NCBI RefSeq assembly: GCF_900157365.1
Contig: NZ_FUEZ01000004.1
Span: 1,909,066 to 1,973,065, forward strand
Origin: Mycobacterium numidiamassiliense
GTDB lineage: Bacteria > Actinomycetota > Actinomycetes > Mycobacteriales > Mycobacteriaceae
Reading direction: 5' to 3'
DNA length: 64,000 nt
Shown here: piece after piece, positions 27,269-40,470 of the stretch
How positions within the stretch are numbered: position 1 is the first letter of the stretch
Layout of the letters: every line of letters begins with the position of its first letter
The notes under the pieces: generated by a model
Database searches by the model: none
What the model saw: only the letters and a program-made list of their open reading frames with translations
Told to the model about the DNA's origin: nothing
Made by a program: the position numbers and the translations under genes

Positions 27269-28099
27269 TTACGTCGGGCGCGGCATCATGCGGCCCAAGG
27301 AGGCCCCGATGATCCGCTGGTATCCCGAGCCGGTCAGCCGCACCATCAGGTCCAAAATCTTGGCGTCCGGGCCGACCAGCACCCGGGCCCGGTTCTTGTG
27401 CACGCCGTCCAGGATGATGCGGGCGGCCTTTTGCGGGCTGGTCATGGCCAGCTTCTTGTCGAACATGTTGGCCAGCTGCTCGCGGTCGAGGCCTTCGGCG
27501 GCCCCGGCGTTGCGGGCGATCGCGGTCTTGATGCCGCCTGGGTGCACCGTGGTCACCCGCACCGGGTGGTGGGCCAGGATCATTTCCTGCCGCAGCGCCT
27601 CGGTGAAACCGCGGACGGCGAACTTCGCCGAGTTGTACGCCGCCTGACCCGGCACGGAGAACAACCCGAACACGCTGGAGATGTTGACGACGTGGCCGTC
27701 CCCGGAGGCGATCAGGTGCGGCAGGAAGGCCTTGGTGCCGTTGACGACGCCCCAGAAGTCGACGTCCATCACCCGTTCGATGTCCTTGAACTGGCTGACC
27801 TCGATGTCGCCGGTGAACGCGATGCCGGCGTTGTTGTAGATCTGGTTGACCTTGCCGAAATGCTCGTTGACCGCGTCGGCGTAGAGCAGAAACGCCTCGC
27901 GCTCGGTCACGTCGAGACGGTCGGTTTTGACCGGCACACCGATCGCCTTGAGCTGCTCCTCGGTGTGCGCCAGGCCTTCGGTATCGATGTCGCTGATGGC
28001 CAGGCTGGCACCCGAGCGGCCCAGCTCGACGGCGAGTGCCTGCCCGATACCCGAACCGGCTCCGGTCACCACGGCGACCTTGCCCGCGAATCCACGCAT
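27269..28099 (-). CDS. Short-chain dehydrogenase/reductase (Rv1245c-like)
   Basis: A 276-residue classical SDR with cofactor motif TGAGSGIG near residue 11, NNAG, the catalytic Ser in VNISSVFG, and the YxxxK motif YNSAK. The ATG at 28099 follows GGGAGGG with good spacing and gives the family start MRGFAGKVAVVTG; a GTG two codons upstream was rejected. An NAD(P)-dependent oxidoreductase whose substrate is unknown. Confidence 0.88.
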   Translation of the reverse strand: MRGFAGKVAVVTGAGSGIGQALAVELGRSGASLAISDIDTEGLAHTEEQLKAIGVPVKTDRLDVTEREAFLLYADAVNEHFGKVNQIYNNAGIAFTGDIEVSQFKDIERVMDVDFWGVVNGTKAFLPHLIASGDGHVVNISSVFGLFSVPGQAAYNSAKFAVRGFTEALRQEMILAHHPVRVTTVHPGGIKTAIARNAGAAEGLDREQLANMFDKKLAMTSPQKAARIILDGVHKNRARVLVGPDAKILDLMVRLTGSGYQRIIGASLGRMMPRPT

Positions 28100-28176
28100 G
28101 AACACCCTCCCTAGTATCGGAAAACTGCTTCGAGGTTAACCGGTACCAGCGGTCCCCGATAATGCCGGGTGGGCCG

Positions 28177-31807
<3,631 letters not shown>

Positions 31808-31984
31808 GGCCGCTGTTCGCCTCAATTCCTTTGTTCTGCCGGCGCTTCGCCTCACGCCTGCGCCATCTCGCACCCCGGTCGACGGAGTACCTCACACCCG
31901 TGGCGGCTGGAAAACTTTTTCCGCCCCACAAAGGCTATCGCTTCGGCGGTAATTCGCCAGAGAGACGGAGGCCGGCGACGGGCG

Positions 31985-32746
31985 CTAGCCGACTCCGTGG
32001 ACGGTCGGCAACACGCGCAGGGTGCTTGGCCAGCGGGCCGGCGGGGCGCCGAAAGCGTCACGGGCGTTGCGGACGATCTTTTTGCCCACGATGCGATTAC
32101 CCGCGCCGCCCACCGCGGCGCCGATGCCGACCGGCAGCATCTTGCCGAACATGAGCGCGCCACGTCGCACCGCCCACCGCTTGACGAAGTACTTGAGCAT
32201 CCGGGTGTTCAGTCGCCCCAGCGTCGAGAGTGGCAACGAGGCCATTCCCTCGGCCAGCCACCCGCCGTTGGTGCGTGCGGGACCGATCAACTCGCCGATG
32301 GCGCGCTTGCTGTCGTCGCCCACCAGGACGGACAACACCAGGGCGCGGCGCCGTTCCCGGTGGTCGGCGGGGATCCCGTGCACCACGGCGTTGGCCAGCA
32401 CGAATACGGCGGTCGCCTCCATGAAGAACACGGTCTCGCCGGCGCCCGCGGACATCGCTGCCAACGTCCCCACCCCGGGGAACGTCGCCGCGGAACCCAC
32501 CGCGGCCCCGCTGGCCGTCAGAGCGGCCAGATAACGACGTTCCAGCTTCTCGACGATCTCGGCGGGGGTGGCGCCCGGATCCGTCCGTCGCAGCCGCGCC
32601 ACGTAGGCCGCCGCGGCCGGGGCCTGAACCCGGGTACTGCGCTCGATGACCTGCGCCAATGCGCGGGCGGATGCTTTAGGCGTGCCCTGCGCGGCGTCCT
32701 GCTGCCGATCGGCTGCGGCGCTTCGCTCGGTGCGTCGAGAGCTCAT
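31985..32746 (-). CDS. EcsC-like membrane-associated protein (Rv1249c-like)
   Basis: A 253-residue protein. Its hydrophobic Gly/Ala core (GSAATFPGVGTLAAMSAGAGETV) and C-terminus (MLPVGIGAAVGGAGNRIVGKKI) resemble the EcsC family. The ATG at 32746 follows AGGAGGGG and yields MSSRRTERS. A long antisense frame extending to 34081 is an artefact across the MFS gene. It is divergent from the MFS gene. Function unknown. Confidence 0.82.
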   Translation of the reverse strand: MSSRRTERSAAADRQQDAAQGTPKASARALAQVIERSTRVQAPAAAAYVARLRRTDPGATPAEIVEKLERRYLAALTASGAAVGSAATFPGVGTLAAMSAGAGETVFFMEATAVFVLANAVVHGIPADHRERRRALVLSVLVGDDSKRAIGELIGPARTNGGWLAEGMASLPLSTLGRLNTRMLKYFVKRWAVRRGALMFGKMLPVGIGAAVGGAGNRIVGKKIVRNARDAFGAPPARWPSTLRVLPTVHGVG

Positions 32747-32914
32747 AGTGCCCCTCCTGTGACTGCGTGCCTTCCAGGCTAGCCCGCGTTTGCTCAACCC
32801 GAGCCGAGCCGCAGCGTTTCCTGGTATTCGGTCCGCGGCTGCGGCGCTGGCTGCCCGACCCGGGATAATGCAGGCTGGACAGCATCGCCGGGAGCCGAAA
32901 CGAGGTGGGGGGAC

Positions 32915-34540
32915 ATGACCACGCCGTCCTCGCGCTCGGCGAATCCGTGGAATGCGCTGTGGGCGATGATGATCGGCTTCTTCATGATCATGGTCGACGC
33001 GACCATCGTCGCCATCGCCAACCCGACCATTATGGCCGACTTGCACATCGGCTACAGCTCGGTGATCTGGGTGACCAGCGCCTACCTGCTGGGATACGCG
33101 GTGGTGCTGCTGGTGGCCGGCCGGCTCGGTGACCGGTTCGGCCCCAAGAATCTCTACCTGATCGGTCTGGTGGTGTTCACCGTTGCTTCGGTCTGGTGTG
33201 GGCTGTCCGGCAGCGCCGCCCTGCTGATCACCGCGCGAGTCGTGCAGGGTGTCGGCGCCGGGTTGCTGACGCCGCAGACCCTGTCCACCATCACCCGGAT
33301 TTTCCCGGCCCAGCGGCGCGGTGTCGCGGTGAGCGTGTGGGGTGCGACCGCAGGGGTGGCCAGCCTGGTCGGGCCGTTGGCGGGCGGAGTGCTGGTGGAC
33401 GGGCTGGGTTGGCAGTGGATCTTCTTCGTCAACGTCCCCGTCGGCATCGCCGGGCTGGCTCTGGCGGTGTGGCTCATCCCGGATCTGCCGACCCAGGCGC
33501 ACCGTTTCGACGTGGTCGGCGTCGTGTTGTCCGGTGTGGGTATGTTTTTGATCGTCTTCGGCCTGCAACAGGGCCAAACGGAACACTGGCAGCCCTGGAT
33601 CTGGGCGCTGATCGTCGCCGGGATCGGGCTGATGACGGCGTTCGTCTACTGGCAGTCGCTCAACACCCGGGAGCCGCTGATTCCGCTGGAGATTTTCCGT
33701 GACCGGGACTTCAGCCTGTGCAACGTCGGTGTGGCCATCATCTCGTTCGCGACGACGGCGATGATGCTGCCGCTGATCTTCTATACGCAGGCCGTGTGCG
33801 GGCTGACGCCGACGCGCTCGGCGCTGCTGATCGCACCGATGGCCATCGCCAGCGGGGTGTTCGCACCGTTCGTCGGCAGGATCGTCGATCGATACCACCC
33901 GCGCCCGGTGCTGGGCTTCGGCTTCTCGGTGCTCGCGATCGCCTTGACCTGGCTCTCGTTTGAGATGGCCCCGCAGACACCGATCTGGCGGTTGGTGTTG
34001 CCGTTCACCGCGGTAGGTGTCGGCATGGCGTTCGTCTGGTCGCCGCTGACGGCTACCGCGACCCGCAACCTGCCACCGCACCTGGCCGGCGCGAGCTCCG
34101 CGGTGTACAACTCGGTGCGCCAGCTGGGCGCGGTGCTCGGCAGTGCCGGCATGGCCGCGTTCATGACCTGGCGGATCGGTGCCGAGGTGCCGGAAGCGTC
34201 CGCCGCGGCGGACGGCGGGGTCGGGTTGCGGCTACCCGTCTTCGTGCGCGAGCCGTTCTCGGCCGCGATGTCGCAATCGGTGCTGCTGCCGGCGTTCATC
34301 GCGCTGTTCGGCATCATTGCCGCCCTGTTCTTGGTTGGCTTCGCGCCGTCGCCGGCGGGCCGCGCAAGCAAGAGCGCGAAGTCCGATAAGCACCACGACG
34401 GGGTGGTCGACGGCTATGACGACGACGACTACGTGGAGTTCATTCTTCGTCGCGAGCCGGACGACGAGATCAACCTCACGCGCAACGACTTTCAAGCCGA
34501 CGGCGGCAAGCGGGTGCGCCGGCGTTCGCCCCGCGCGTAG
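32915..34540 (+). CDS. MFS drug-efflux transporter, DHA2/EmrB type (Rv1250-like)
   Basis: A 541-residue transporter with about 14 transmembrane helices, the MFS motif GRLGDRFGPKNLYL between helices 2 and 3, and motif C-like GPLAGGVLVDGLGWQWIFF, typical of the EmrB/QacA group. A charged cytoplasmic tail follows. It is expected to use the proton gradient to export hydrophobic compounds; the substrate is unknown. It is convergent with the helicase-nuclease gene, with 6 bp between the stops. Confidence 0.9.
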   Translation: MTTPSSRSANPWNALWAMMIGFFMIMVDATIVAIANPTIMADLHIGYSSVIWVTSAYLLGYAVVLLVAGRLGDRFGPKNLYLIGLVVFTVASVWCGLSGSAALLITARVVQGVGAGLLTPQTLSTITRIFPAQRRGVAVSVWGATAGVASLVGPLAGGVLVDGLGWQWIFFVNVPVGIAGLALAVWLIPDLPTQAHRFDVVGVVLSGVGMFLIVFGLQQGQTEHWQPWIWALIVAGIGLMTAFVYWQSLNTREPLIPLEIFRDRDFSLCNVGVAIISFATTAMMLPLIFYTQAVCGLTPTRSALLIAPMAIASGVFAPFVGRIVDRYHPRPVLGFGFSVLAIALTWLSFEMAPQTPIWRLVLPFTAVGVGMAFVWSPLTATATRNLPPHLAGASSAVYNSVRQLGAVLGSAGMAAFMTWRIGAEVPEASAAADGGVGLRLPVFVREPFSAAMSQSVLLPAFIALFGIIAALFLVGFAPSPAGRASKSAKSDKHHDGVVDGYDDDDYVEFILRREPDDEINLTRNDFQADGGKRVRRRSPRA

Positions 34541-34546
34541 CCGTCG

Positions 34547-37500
34547 TCACCGGGTCGACGTCAGCGCCAGGAAGGCGCCGAGCTCGGTCAGGCCCACGGG
34601 CGTGGTGGGTAGATACTCGGTCAACAACTCCGAGCGGACGATCACCGCCGCATACTGCGCCCGGCTGACGGCGACGTTCAGCCGATTCCTGTTGAGCAGG
34701 AACGAGATTCCGCGGGGCACTTCGTCGACCGACGATGCCGTCATCGAGATGAAGACCACCGGCGCCTGGGCGCCCTGGAACTTGTCGACGGTGCCCACCC
34801 GGACCTCGCCCAGGCCGGCCGACGTCAACCGTTGACGCACCAGCGCCACCTGCGCGTTGTAGGGGGCCAGCACCAAGACATCGCGGGCGGTCAGCGGCCG
34901 GGCGCCGTGCTCGTCGGTCCACGACATGCCGACCAGCTGCGCGATCTGGGCGGTGATCGCGTCCGCCTCCTCCGGGCTATCAATCGAGTTACCCTGGTGG
35001 CTAACGGTATTCACGTGCACCCCCGGCTGATACCCGTCGAGGCGACGCGCGGCGGTGCGCTCGGTGACCGAATGCAGCCGGCCCTCGTAGGACAACGTCG
35101 AAACCGCCGCGCAGACCGCCGGGTGCATCCGGTAGGAGCGGTCCAGGAAGTAGCCACGCTCATCTGGCAGCGTGCGCTGGCCGTCGACCAGCCAGTCCAG
35201 CGCGGACGTGTCGACCGGTTCCGGATGGGTGCCCTGACTGACCTGCGGCAGCTGCTGCGGATCCCCCAGCAGCAGCAGGTTCACCGCAGCGGGTGCCACG
35301 GCGATGGTGTTGGCCAGACAGAACTGGCCCGCCTCGTCGATCACCAGCAGATCGAGGCTGCCCGGCCGCACGCGATTGGCGTTGGCGAAATCCCAGGCGG
35401 TGCCGCCGATCACGCACCCCGGCGTATCGGCGATGAACGCCGCGTAGTCGCCGCCGTCGATCTCGCGCCACCGTGGCGCCTGGTGGTCGTAGTGCTTCTT
35501 GGCGACCCGGCCCGCATCCAGCCCGGCGTCGATCACCGCGCCCAGCAGGTTTTCCACCGTCGCATGCGACTGTGCCACCACGCCGATTCGCCAGCCGTGC
35601 TCGGTGGCCAGGCGGGTGATCACCGCGGCCGCGGTATACGTCTTGCCGGTCCCCGGCGGTCCATGCACCGCGAGGTATGACGCGTCGAGATCGAGTGTCG
35701 CTGCGGTGATGTCGGAGACGCTATCGCCATTGCGGGGCAGTCCAGCGCCGCTGCGGGTTCTCGGTGTGCGGCGCAGCAGGACGTCGGTCATCGCCGTGTG
35801 CGGCAGCTCGGGCAACGCGGTGGCCAGCGCGGTCGCGGTGGATTCGATCGAATCCCGCAGCGCTGCGGTGGAAACGGGTGGGCCGGGCGTCAGCGCGAAC
35901 GGCAGCTGGTGAAACGGGTTGCCATCACTGCCCATTCGTTCGACGATCACCACCTCGGTGGGCACCGCGAGGTCGTCGACCTCGACGACCTCGGCCCGTC
36001 CGACCGCTCGACGGTCGGGATTGTCGGTCATACTCGGCGGAGCTGGCGGTTCGTAGAGCGCGAACATATTCTTCGTCAGCTCACCGCGTGCCAGCTCGCC
36101 GCGAAGCTGCACCCGCCGCTGCGGCTTTCGCGCACGCGGGGGCGTATGCCAATCCGCCACCAGTGCCGCGTCGGCGGCGACGAACACGTCGGTATTGTCC
36201 GCCCACTCCTCGACGGGAAAGTTCAGCCGGTCGAAATGCGCCCACCAGAACGGTTTGTCCTCGCGCCGGTGGTAGCCGCGCGCGGCGGCGACCAGTGCGA
36301 CCGCCGTCTGCTCCGCTGTGCGGTCGCCGACGGCGACATCGCCGGTGTGCGCCGCCAGTTTGGCCGCCAGCCCGTCGTGGTCTTCGACGCCTATGCCACC
36401 GGAAACCGGTTGGGCCCCAATCGGTGTGACGCCAGACTCCCAGGCGCGCACCAGCAACCAGTTGCGGAGTTCCTGCGTCGACCGGCAGTCGTAGTTGTTG
36501 TAGTCCTCGATCTCCTTGAGCAGGGTCGCGGCCTCGTCAACGCGGCCGGCGGCCTGCAGTTCGCAGTACTTGGCATAGGAGGTGATCGAATCGGTGGCCG
36601 TGGTGACCTCACCGGCGCGCAGCTGCGTGCCCATATACAGCGGCTCCAGCGCCTTCAGGCTGAACGACTCGGCACCGACCCGAATGCTCTTGCGCACCAA
36701 GGGGTATAAGTCGACGAGCGTGCCGCTGCGCAGCAGCTCGTCGACGGCGTCCTCGCCGACTCCGTACCGGCCGGCAAGCCGCAGCAATGCGGTCTTCTCG
36801 TACGGGGCGTAGTGGTAGATATGCATGTTGGGCCGACGCTTGCGGCGCTTGGCCACCATCGCCAGGAAGTCGGTCAGTGCCTTGCGCTCGTCCACCCGGC
36901 TGTGCGCCCACAGCGGCCGAAACTTGCCGGTCGGTCCGGCTTCGAGGACACCGAACAGGTATTCCAGACCCCAGTCGTGACCGTCGGCCGTCCACAGCGG
37001 ATCGCCTTCGAAATCGAAGAACAGGTCGCCGGGGTCGGGGTCGGGCAATAGCGCCAGTGGCTGCGGATTCGCGATCTCGAACTGCGGGTTTCCGGTATCA
37101 CGTTGCAGTACTTGCAGTTTGGCCTGGGCGGTCATCTTGCCCAGCGCGCTGGGCGCCAGATCCGGCACCGGTCCGCCATGCGCGGCCAAACCGGTCACCG
37201 TCGTGATTCCGGCGTCAATCAGCTTGTCTCGCTGACTTACTCGCATGCCGGCAACGAGCAGCAGGTCGTCTGTGGCGCGTACCTGCTCGGTGCATAACGG
37301 GCAGCGGAAGCACGCGCGGATGCCGTCGTCTTCCCAGCGCACCGCGGTGCCCCCGGCGTAGTGCTCATCCAAGAGCCGCTGCAGGAGCACCCGCTGCGAC
37401 GCGAAGACCGGGATCAGGTCGGCGACCCGATACGTCATGACCGAGCCGTCGCCCAGCCTGAGCTCGGCCTCGGGCGCCACCGCGACGCCGACTCTGGTCA

Positions 37501-37957
37501 GCGCGTCGGCGTAGGCCGCTAGTTGCAGCAACGCGGTGACCTTGGGGGAGCGGGCCAGCTTGGTGTCGACGAGACGGTAGTGCTCGCCGTCGCGGACCAG
37601 GAAGTCGGCGAACCCGACGAAGCGGCCGTCGAACATGGCGGCCTGATACACCACCGGTGCGTCGTGCAAGATGGCGCGCTGGGTCGCCTCGGCGGCCGCG
37701 GTCAGCCCGGCGATGGTGTAGTGCGGACGGCCGATGATCGCGACCGCACCACCGAATTCGCCGCGGAGCCGCTCGAGTTCGCGTCGCTCATGCTCGTCAC
37801 CCAGAGTGGCCGTGCGCGCGAGCAGTTCGTCTTCCACCGTGACGGCGGGCCCCCGGCCCAGCTTGGCGTCGAACTCACGCAGCAGGGCGTACTCGCATCG
37901 CGCGGCGGCGGCCAGATCCGACGCGCTGTAGATGATGCTGTCGCCGGTGACGAACAC
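34547..37957 (-). CDS. TM0106-type RecB nuclease / RNase H-like nuclease / SF1 helicase fusion (Rv1251c-like)
   Basis: A protein of about 1,136 residues with three modules. First is a RecB/Cas4-like nuclease with VDTKLARSPKVTALLQLAAY near 130, an N-terminal Cys (AARCEY) and CFRCPLC near 217, compatible with an Fe-S cluster. Second is an RNase H-like DEDD-type domain (FFDFEGDP near 311; DYNNYDCRST). Third is an Upf1-type SF1 helicase with Walker A GPPGTGKTYT near 767, DEAGQF near 873 and GDPQQLPQ. The GTG at 37957 is chosen by similarity to Rv1251c; an ATG lies 24 bp upstream. A nucleic-acid processing role is inferred. Confidence 0.88.
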   Translation of the reverse strand: MFVTGDSIIYSASDLAAAARCEYALLREFDAKLGRGPAVTVEDELLARTATLGDEHERRELERLRGEFGGAVAIIGRPHYTIAGLTAAAEATQRAILHDAPVVYQAAMFDGRFVGFADFLVRDGEHYRLVDTKLARSPKVTALLQLAAYADALTRVGVAVAPEAELRLGDGSVMTYRVADLIPVFASQRVLLQRLLDEHYAGGTAVRWEDDGIRACFRCPLCTEQVRATDDLLLVAGMRVSQRDKLIDAGITTVTGLAAHGGPVPDLAPSALGKMTAQAKLQVLQRDTGNPQFEIANPQPLALLPDPDPGDLFFDFEGDPLWTADGHDWGLEYLFGVLEAGPTGKFRPLWAHSRVDERKALTDFLAMVAKRRKRRPNMHIYHYAPYEKTALLRLAGRYGVGEDAVDELLRSGTLVDLYPLVRKSIRVGAESFSLKALEPLYMGTQLRAGEVTTATDSITSYAKYCELQAAGRVDEAATLLKEIEDYNNYDCRSTQELRNWLLVRAWESGVTPIGAQPVSGGIGVEDHDGLAAKLAAHTGDVAVGDRTAEQTAVALVAAARGYHRREDKPFWWAHFDRLNFPVEEWADNTDVFVAADAALVADWHTPPRARKPQRRVQLRGELARGELTKNMFALYEPPAPPSMTDNPDRRAVGRAEVVEVDDLAVPTEVVIVERMGSDGNPFHQLPFALTPGPPVSTAALRDSIESTATALATALPELPHTAMTDVLLRRTPRTRSGAGLPRNGDSVSDITAATLDLDASYLAVHGPPGTGKTYTAAAVITRLATEHGWRIGVVAQSHATVENLLGAVIDAGLDAGRVAKKHYDHQAPRWREIDGGDYAAFIADTPGCVIGGTAWDFANANRVRPGSLDLLVIDEAGQFCLANTIAVAPAAVNLLLLGDPQQLPQVSQGTHPEPVDTSALDWLVDGQRTLPDERGYFLDRSYRMHPAVCAAVSTLSYEGRLHSVTERTAARRLDGYQPGVHVNTVSHQGNSIDSPEEADAITAQIAQLVGMSWTDEHGARPLTARDVLVLAPYNAQVALVRQRLTSAGLGEVRVGTVDKFQGAQAPVVFISMTASSVDEVPRGISFLLNRNRLNVAVSRAQYAAVIVRSELLTEYLPTTPVGLTELGAFLALTSTR

Positions 37958-38015
37958 AGCAGCAACTGTAGGTGAGGCCACCGACGTCGCGGCGTTTCGG
38001 CTTGTGCGTGCCGGC

Positions 38016-38597
38016 TCAGTGGCCCGGGTTGCCGATGAGCTCCACGCCGTTGCCGTTCCAGTGGAAGCGCACGTCGGTGTTCAATCCGTTGAGGCCGCCA
38101 GGGAAGGTCAACGCCACGGTGTCGCCGGTGGTTTGTGTGGCGTCGATGCCGTTGAAGCCGTAGGTGTCGGGCACGCCCTGCGGAATGAACTGCCCGAGAT
38201 GAAACAGCACGGCCCGGGTGGTCGGATTGACGGCGTTGGTGTTCGCTTTGATGATCACCGCCGACAGCTGGGCGCACTGGTTGTAGTTACCGGCCAGCGG
38301 CTCGGCGTTCCATGGCTGCTGGCTGCGCGGGTCGCGGGGCAGGTCGGAGACCACCTTGGCGATCGTCGGCGAGGCGAGGTCGATCGCGCACGGGTCGGTC
38401 GGCGTGCTGGGTGCGGCAACCGCGCCCGAGGACGCGCCCGGCGTGGCGGGAGCGGTGATCGACGGGGTGGCGGTCGCCGACTGCGGCGTCTTGGTGACGG
38501 TGGAATCCCCCGAGCCGCAGCCGCTCAGCGTCGCCGCGATCAGTACGGCAGCGGTCAGTGGCTCGGCGCGACGAGGTAGCAACCACACATCGGGCAA
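38016..38597 (-). CDS. lprE: LprE lipoprotein
   Basis: A 193-residue lipoprotein. An Arg-containing signal peptide ends in lipobox LSGC, then a Ser/Thr/Ala/Pro-rich linker and a globular domain with TDPCAIDLASPTIAKVV and FHWNGNGVELIGNPGH. It matches M. tuberculosis LprE (Rv1252c) in order and pattern. Surface-exposed and membrane-anchored; no enzymatic motif visible. Confidence 0.85.
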   Translation of the reverse strand: MPDVWLLPRRAEPLTAAVLIAATLSGCGSGDSTVTKTPQSATATPSITAPATPGASSGAVAAPSTPTDPCAIDLASPTIAKVVSDLPRDPRSQQPWNAEPLAGNYNQCAQLSAVIIKANTNAVNPTTRAVLFHLGQFIPQGVPDTYGFNGIDATQTTGDTVALTFPGGLNGLNTDVRFHWNGNGVELIGNPGH

Positions 38598-38620
38598 CCG
38601 TACCGGTATCCCCGGACGCT

Positions 38621-38720
38621 ACGGTGGGGACCCGCGGCGCCCAGCTGTGCTGGGCTAGCGATCACGCTGGGCTCGACGGTGGTGACCCGCGGCGCCCAGC
38701 TGTGCTGGGCTAGCGATCAC
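38621..38720 (+). repeat. Tandem 45-bp direct repeat with hairpins upstream of deaD
   Basis: Two 45-bp copies (38621-38665 and 38676-38720) with one mismatch and a 55-bp period lie directly upstream of deaD. Each holds the hairpin CCCAGC-TGT-GCTGGG (38640-38654 and 38695-38709). Position suggests the deaD promoter or 5' leader. Could be a variable-number repeat. Confidence 0.75.
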
Positions 38721-38739
38721 CACTAAACTCCGAGGAACC

Positions 38740-40470
38740 ATGACCCTTCCGGACAGCTCGCCCGCGGCTGCTTCTACGACATTCGCCGAGCTGCAGATTC
38801 CTGCCCCCGTCATGCGGGCGATCGCCGACGTCGGCTACGAGTCGCCGACGGCGATTCAGGCGGCGACGATTCCGGCGCTGATGGCCGGTTCCGACGTGGT
38901 GGGACTGGCGCAGACCGGAACCGGAAAGACGGCGGCGTTCGCCATCCCCATCCTGTCCAAAATCGACGTCACCAATAAGGCGACGCAGGCCCTGGTGCTG
39001 GCGCCCACCCGCGAGCTGGCCTTGCAGGTCGCCGAGGCGTTCAGTCGCTACGGCGCCCATCTGCCCCAGATCAACGTGCTGCCGATCTACGGCGGCGCGT
39101 CCTACACCGTCCAACTTGCCGGCCTGAGGCGCGGCGCCCAGGTCGTCGTCGGCACCCCGGGCCGGGTCATCGACCACCTGGAACGCGGCACCCTGGACCT
39201 CTCGCACGTGGACTACCTGGTGCTCGACGAGGCCGACGAGATGCTGACCATGGGGTTCGCCGAAGAGGTCGACCGCATCCTGTCCGAAACCCCGGAATTC
39301 AAACAGGTGGCCCTGTTTTCGGCGACCATGCCGCCGGCGATCCGCAAGATCACCACCAAGTACCTGCACGATCCGCTGGAAGTCACGACTAAGTCGAAAA
39401 CCACCACCGCGGAAAACATTTCGCAGCGCTACATTCAGGTGGCCGGTCCGCGCAAGATGGATGCGCTGACCCGCGTCCTCGAAGTGGAGCCGTTCGAGGC
39501 GATGATCGTCTTCGTGCGCACCAAGCAGGCGACCGAGGAGGTTGCCGAAAAGCTGAGGGCCCGAGGGTTTTCCGCGGCCGCCATCAACGGCGACATCGCG
39601 CAGGCTCAGCGCGAGCGGACCATCGCCGCACTCAAGGATGGACGAATCGACATCCTGGTCGCCACCGATGTGGCAGCCAGGGGACTCGACGTAGAGCGGA
39701 TATCGCATGTGCTCAACTACGACATCCCGCACGACACCGAGTCCTACGTGCATCGCATCGGACGCACCGGCCGGGCCGGGCGTTCGGGAAACGCGCTGCT
39801 GTTCGTCTCCCCGCGAGAACGCCACATGCTCAAGGCGATCGAAAAGGCGACCCGGCAGACGTTGACCGAGGTCGAACTGCCCAGCGTCGAGGACGTCAAC
39901 GCCCAACGGGTAGCGAAATTCGCCGACTCCATCACCGACACGCTCGGCGGTTCAGGACTGGAGCTGTTCCGCAGGCTGGTGGAGGACTACGAGCGCGAGC
40001 ACGACGTCCCGATGGCTGACATCGCCGCGGCGCTGGCCTTGCAGTCCCGCGATGGCGAGGCGTTCCTGCTGTCTCCCGAACCGCCGCCGCAGCGGCGCGA
40101 GCGCAACGAGCGCAACGCCGAACGCCGGGACCGCCCTGACAAGTCAAGGCCAACAAAAGATTTCGCCACCTACCGGATCGCGGTCGGCAAGCGTCACAAG
40201 GTCGGGCCCGGCGCGATCGTCGGCGCTATCGCCAACGAGGGGGGGCTACATCGCAGCGATTTCGGCCACATCTCCATCGGACCGGACTTCTCGCTGGTGG
40301 AGCTGCCGGAAAAACTGCACCCGACGACGCTGAAAAAGCTTGAGCGAACCCGTATCTCGGGTATATTGATCGACCTCCGCCCGGAGCGCTCGGCCGGCAA
40401 GTCCTCCGAGAATGCCCGTCGCGGGCCTGGATCGGGGGGCGGCAAACCGCGCAGGAAACACGCCGAATGA
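38740..40470 (+). CDS. deaD: DEAD-box ATP-dependent RNA helicase DeaD/CsdA
   Basis: A 576-residue helicase. It carries the Q motif (ELQIPAPVMRAIADVGYESPTAIQ), motif I AQTGTGKT, Ia PTRELALQV, II LDEADEM, III SAT, V VATDVAARGLD and VI HRIGRTGRAG, then a C-terminal DbpA/CsdA-type RNA-binding region (FATYRIAVGKRHKVGPGAIV). It unwinds structured RNA in ribosome assembly and cold adaptation. AGGAA precedes the ATG. The leader holds a tandem hairpin repeat. It is coupled to the acyltransferase gene by an ATGA overlap. Confidence 0.95.
   Translation: MTLPDSSPAAASTTFAELQIPAPVMRAIADVGYESPTAIQAATIPALMAGSDVVGLAQTGTGKTAAFAIPILSKIDVTNKATQALVLAPTRELALQVAEAFSRYGAHLPQINVLPIYGGASYTVQLAGLRRGAQVVVGTPGRVIDHLERGTLDLSHVDYLVLDEADEMLTMGFAEEVDRILSETPEFKQVALFSATMPPAIRKITTKYLHDPLEVTTKSKTTTAENISQRYIQVAGPRKMDALTRVLEVEPFEAMIVFVRTKQATEEVAEKLRARGFSAAAINGDIAQAQRERTIAALKDGRIDILVATDVAARGLDVERISHVLNYDIPHDTESYVHRIGRTGRAGRSGNALLFVSPRERHMLKAIEKATRQTLTEVELPSVEDVNAQRVAKFADSITDTLGGSGLELFRRLVEDYEREHDVPMADIAAALALQSRDGEAFLLSPEPPPQRRERNERNAERRDRPDKSRPTKDFATYRIAVGKRHKVGPGAIVGAIANEGGLHRSDFGHISIGPDFSLVELPEKLHPTTLKKLERTRISGILIDLRPERSAGKSSENARRGPGSGGGKPRRKHAE

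Noticed and set aside
32747..34081. Extension of the EcsC-like gene to a 698-residue protein
   Set aside because: The extra part is antisense to the MFS transporter gene. A strong Shine-Dalgarno supports the start at 32746.
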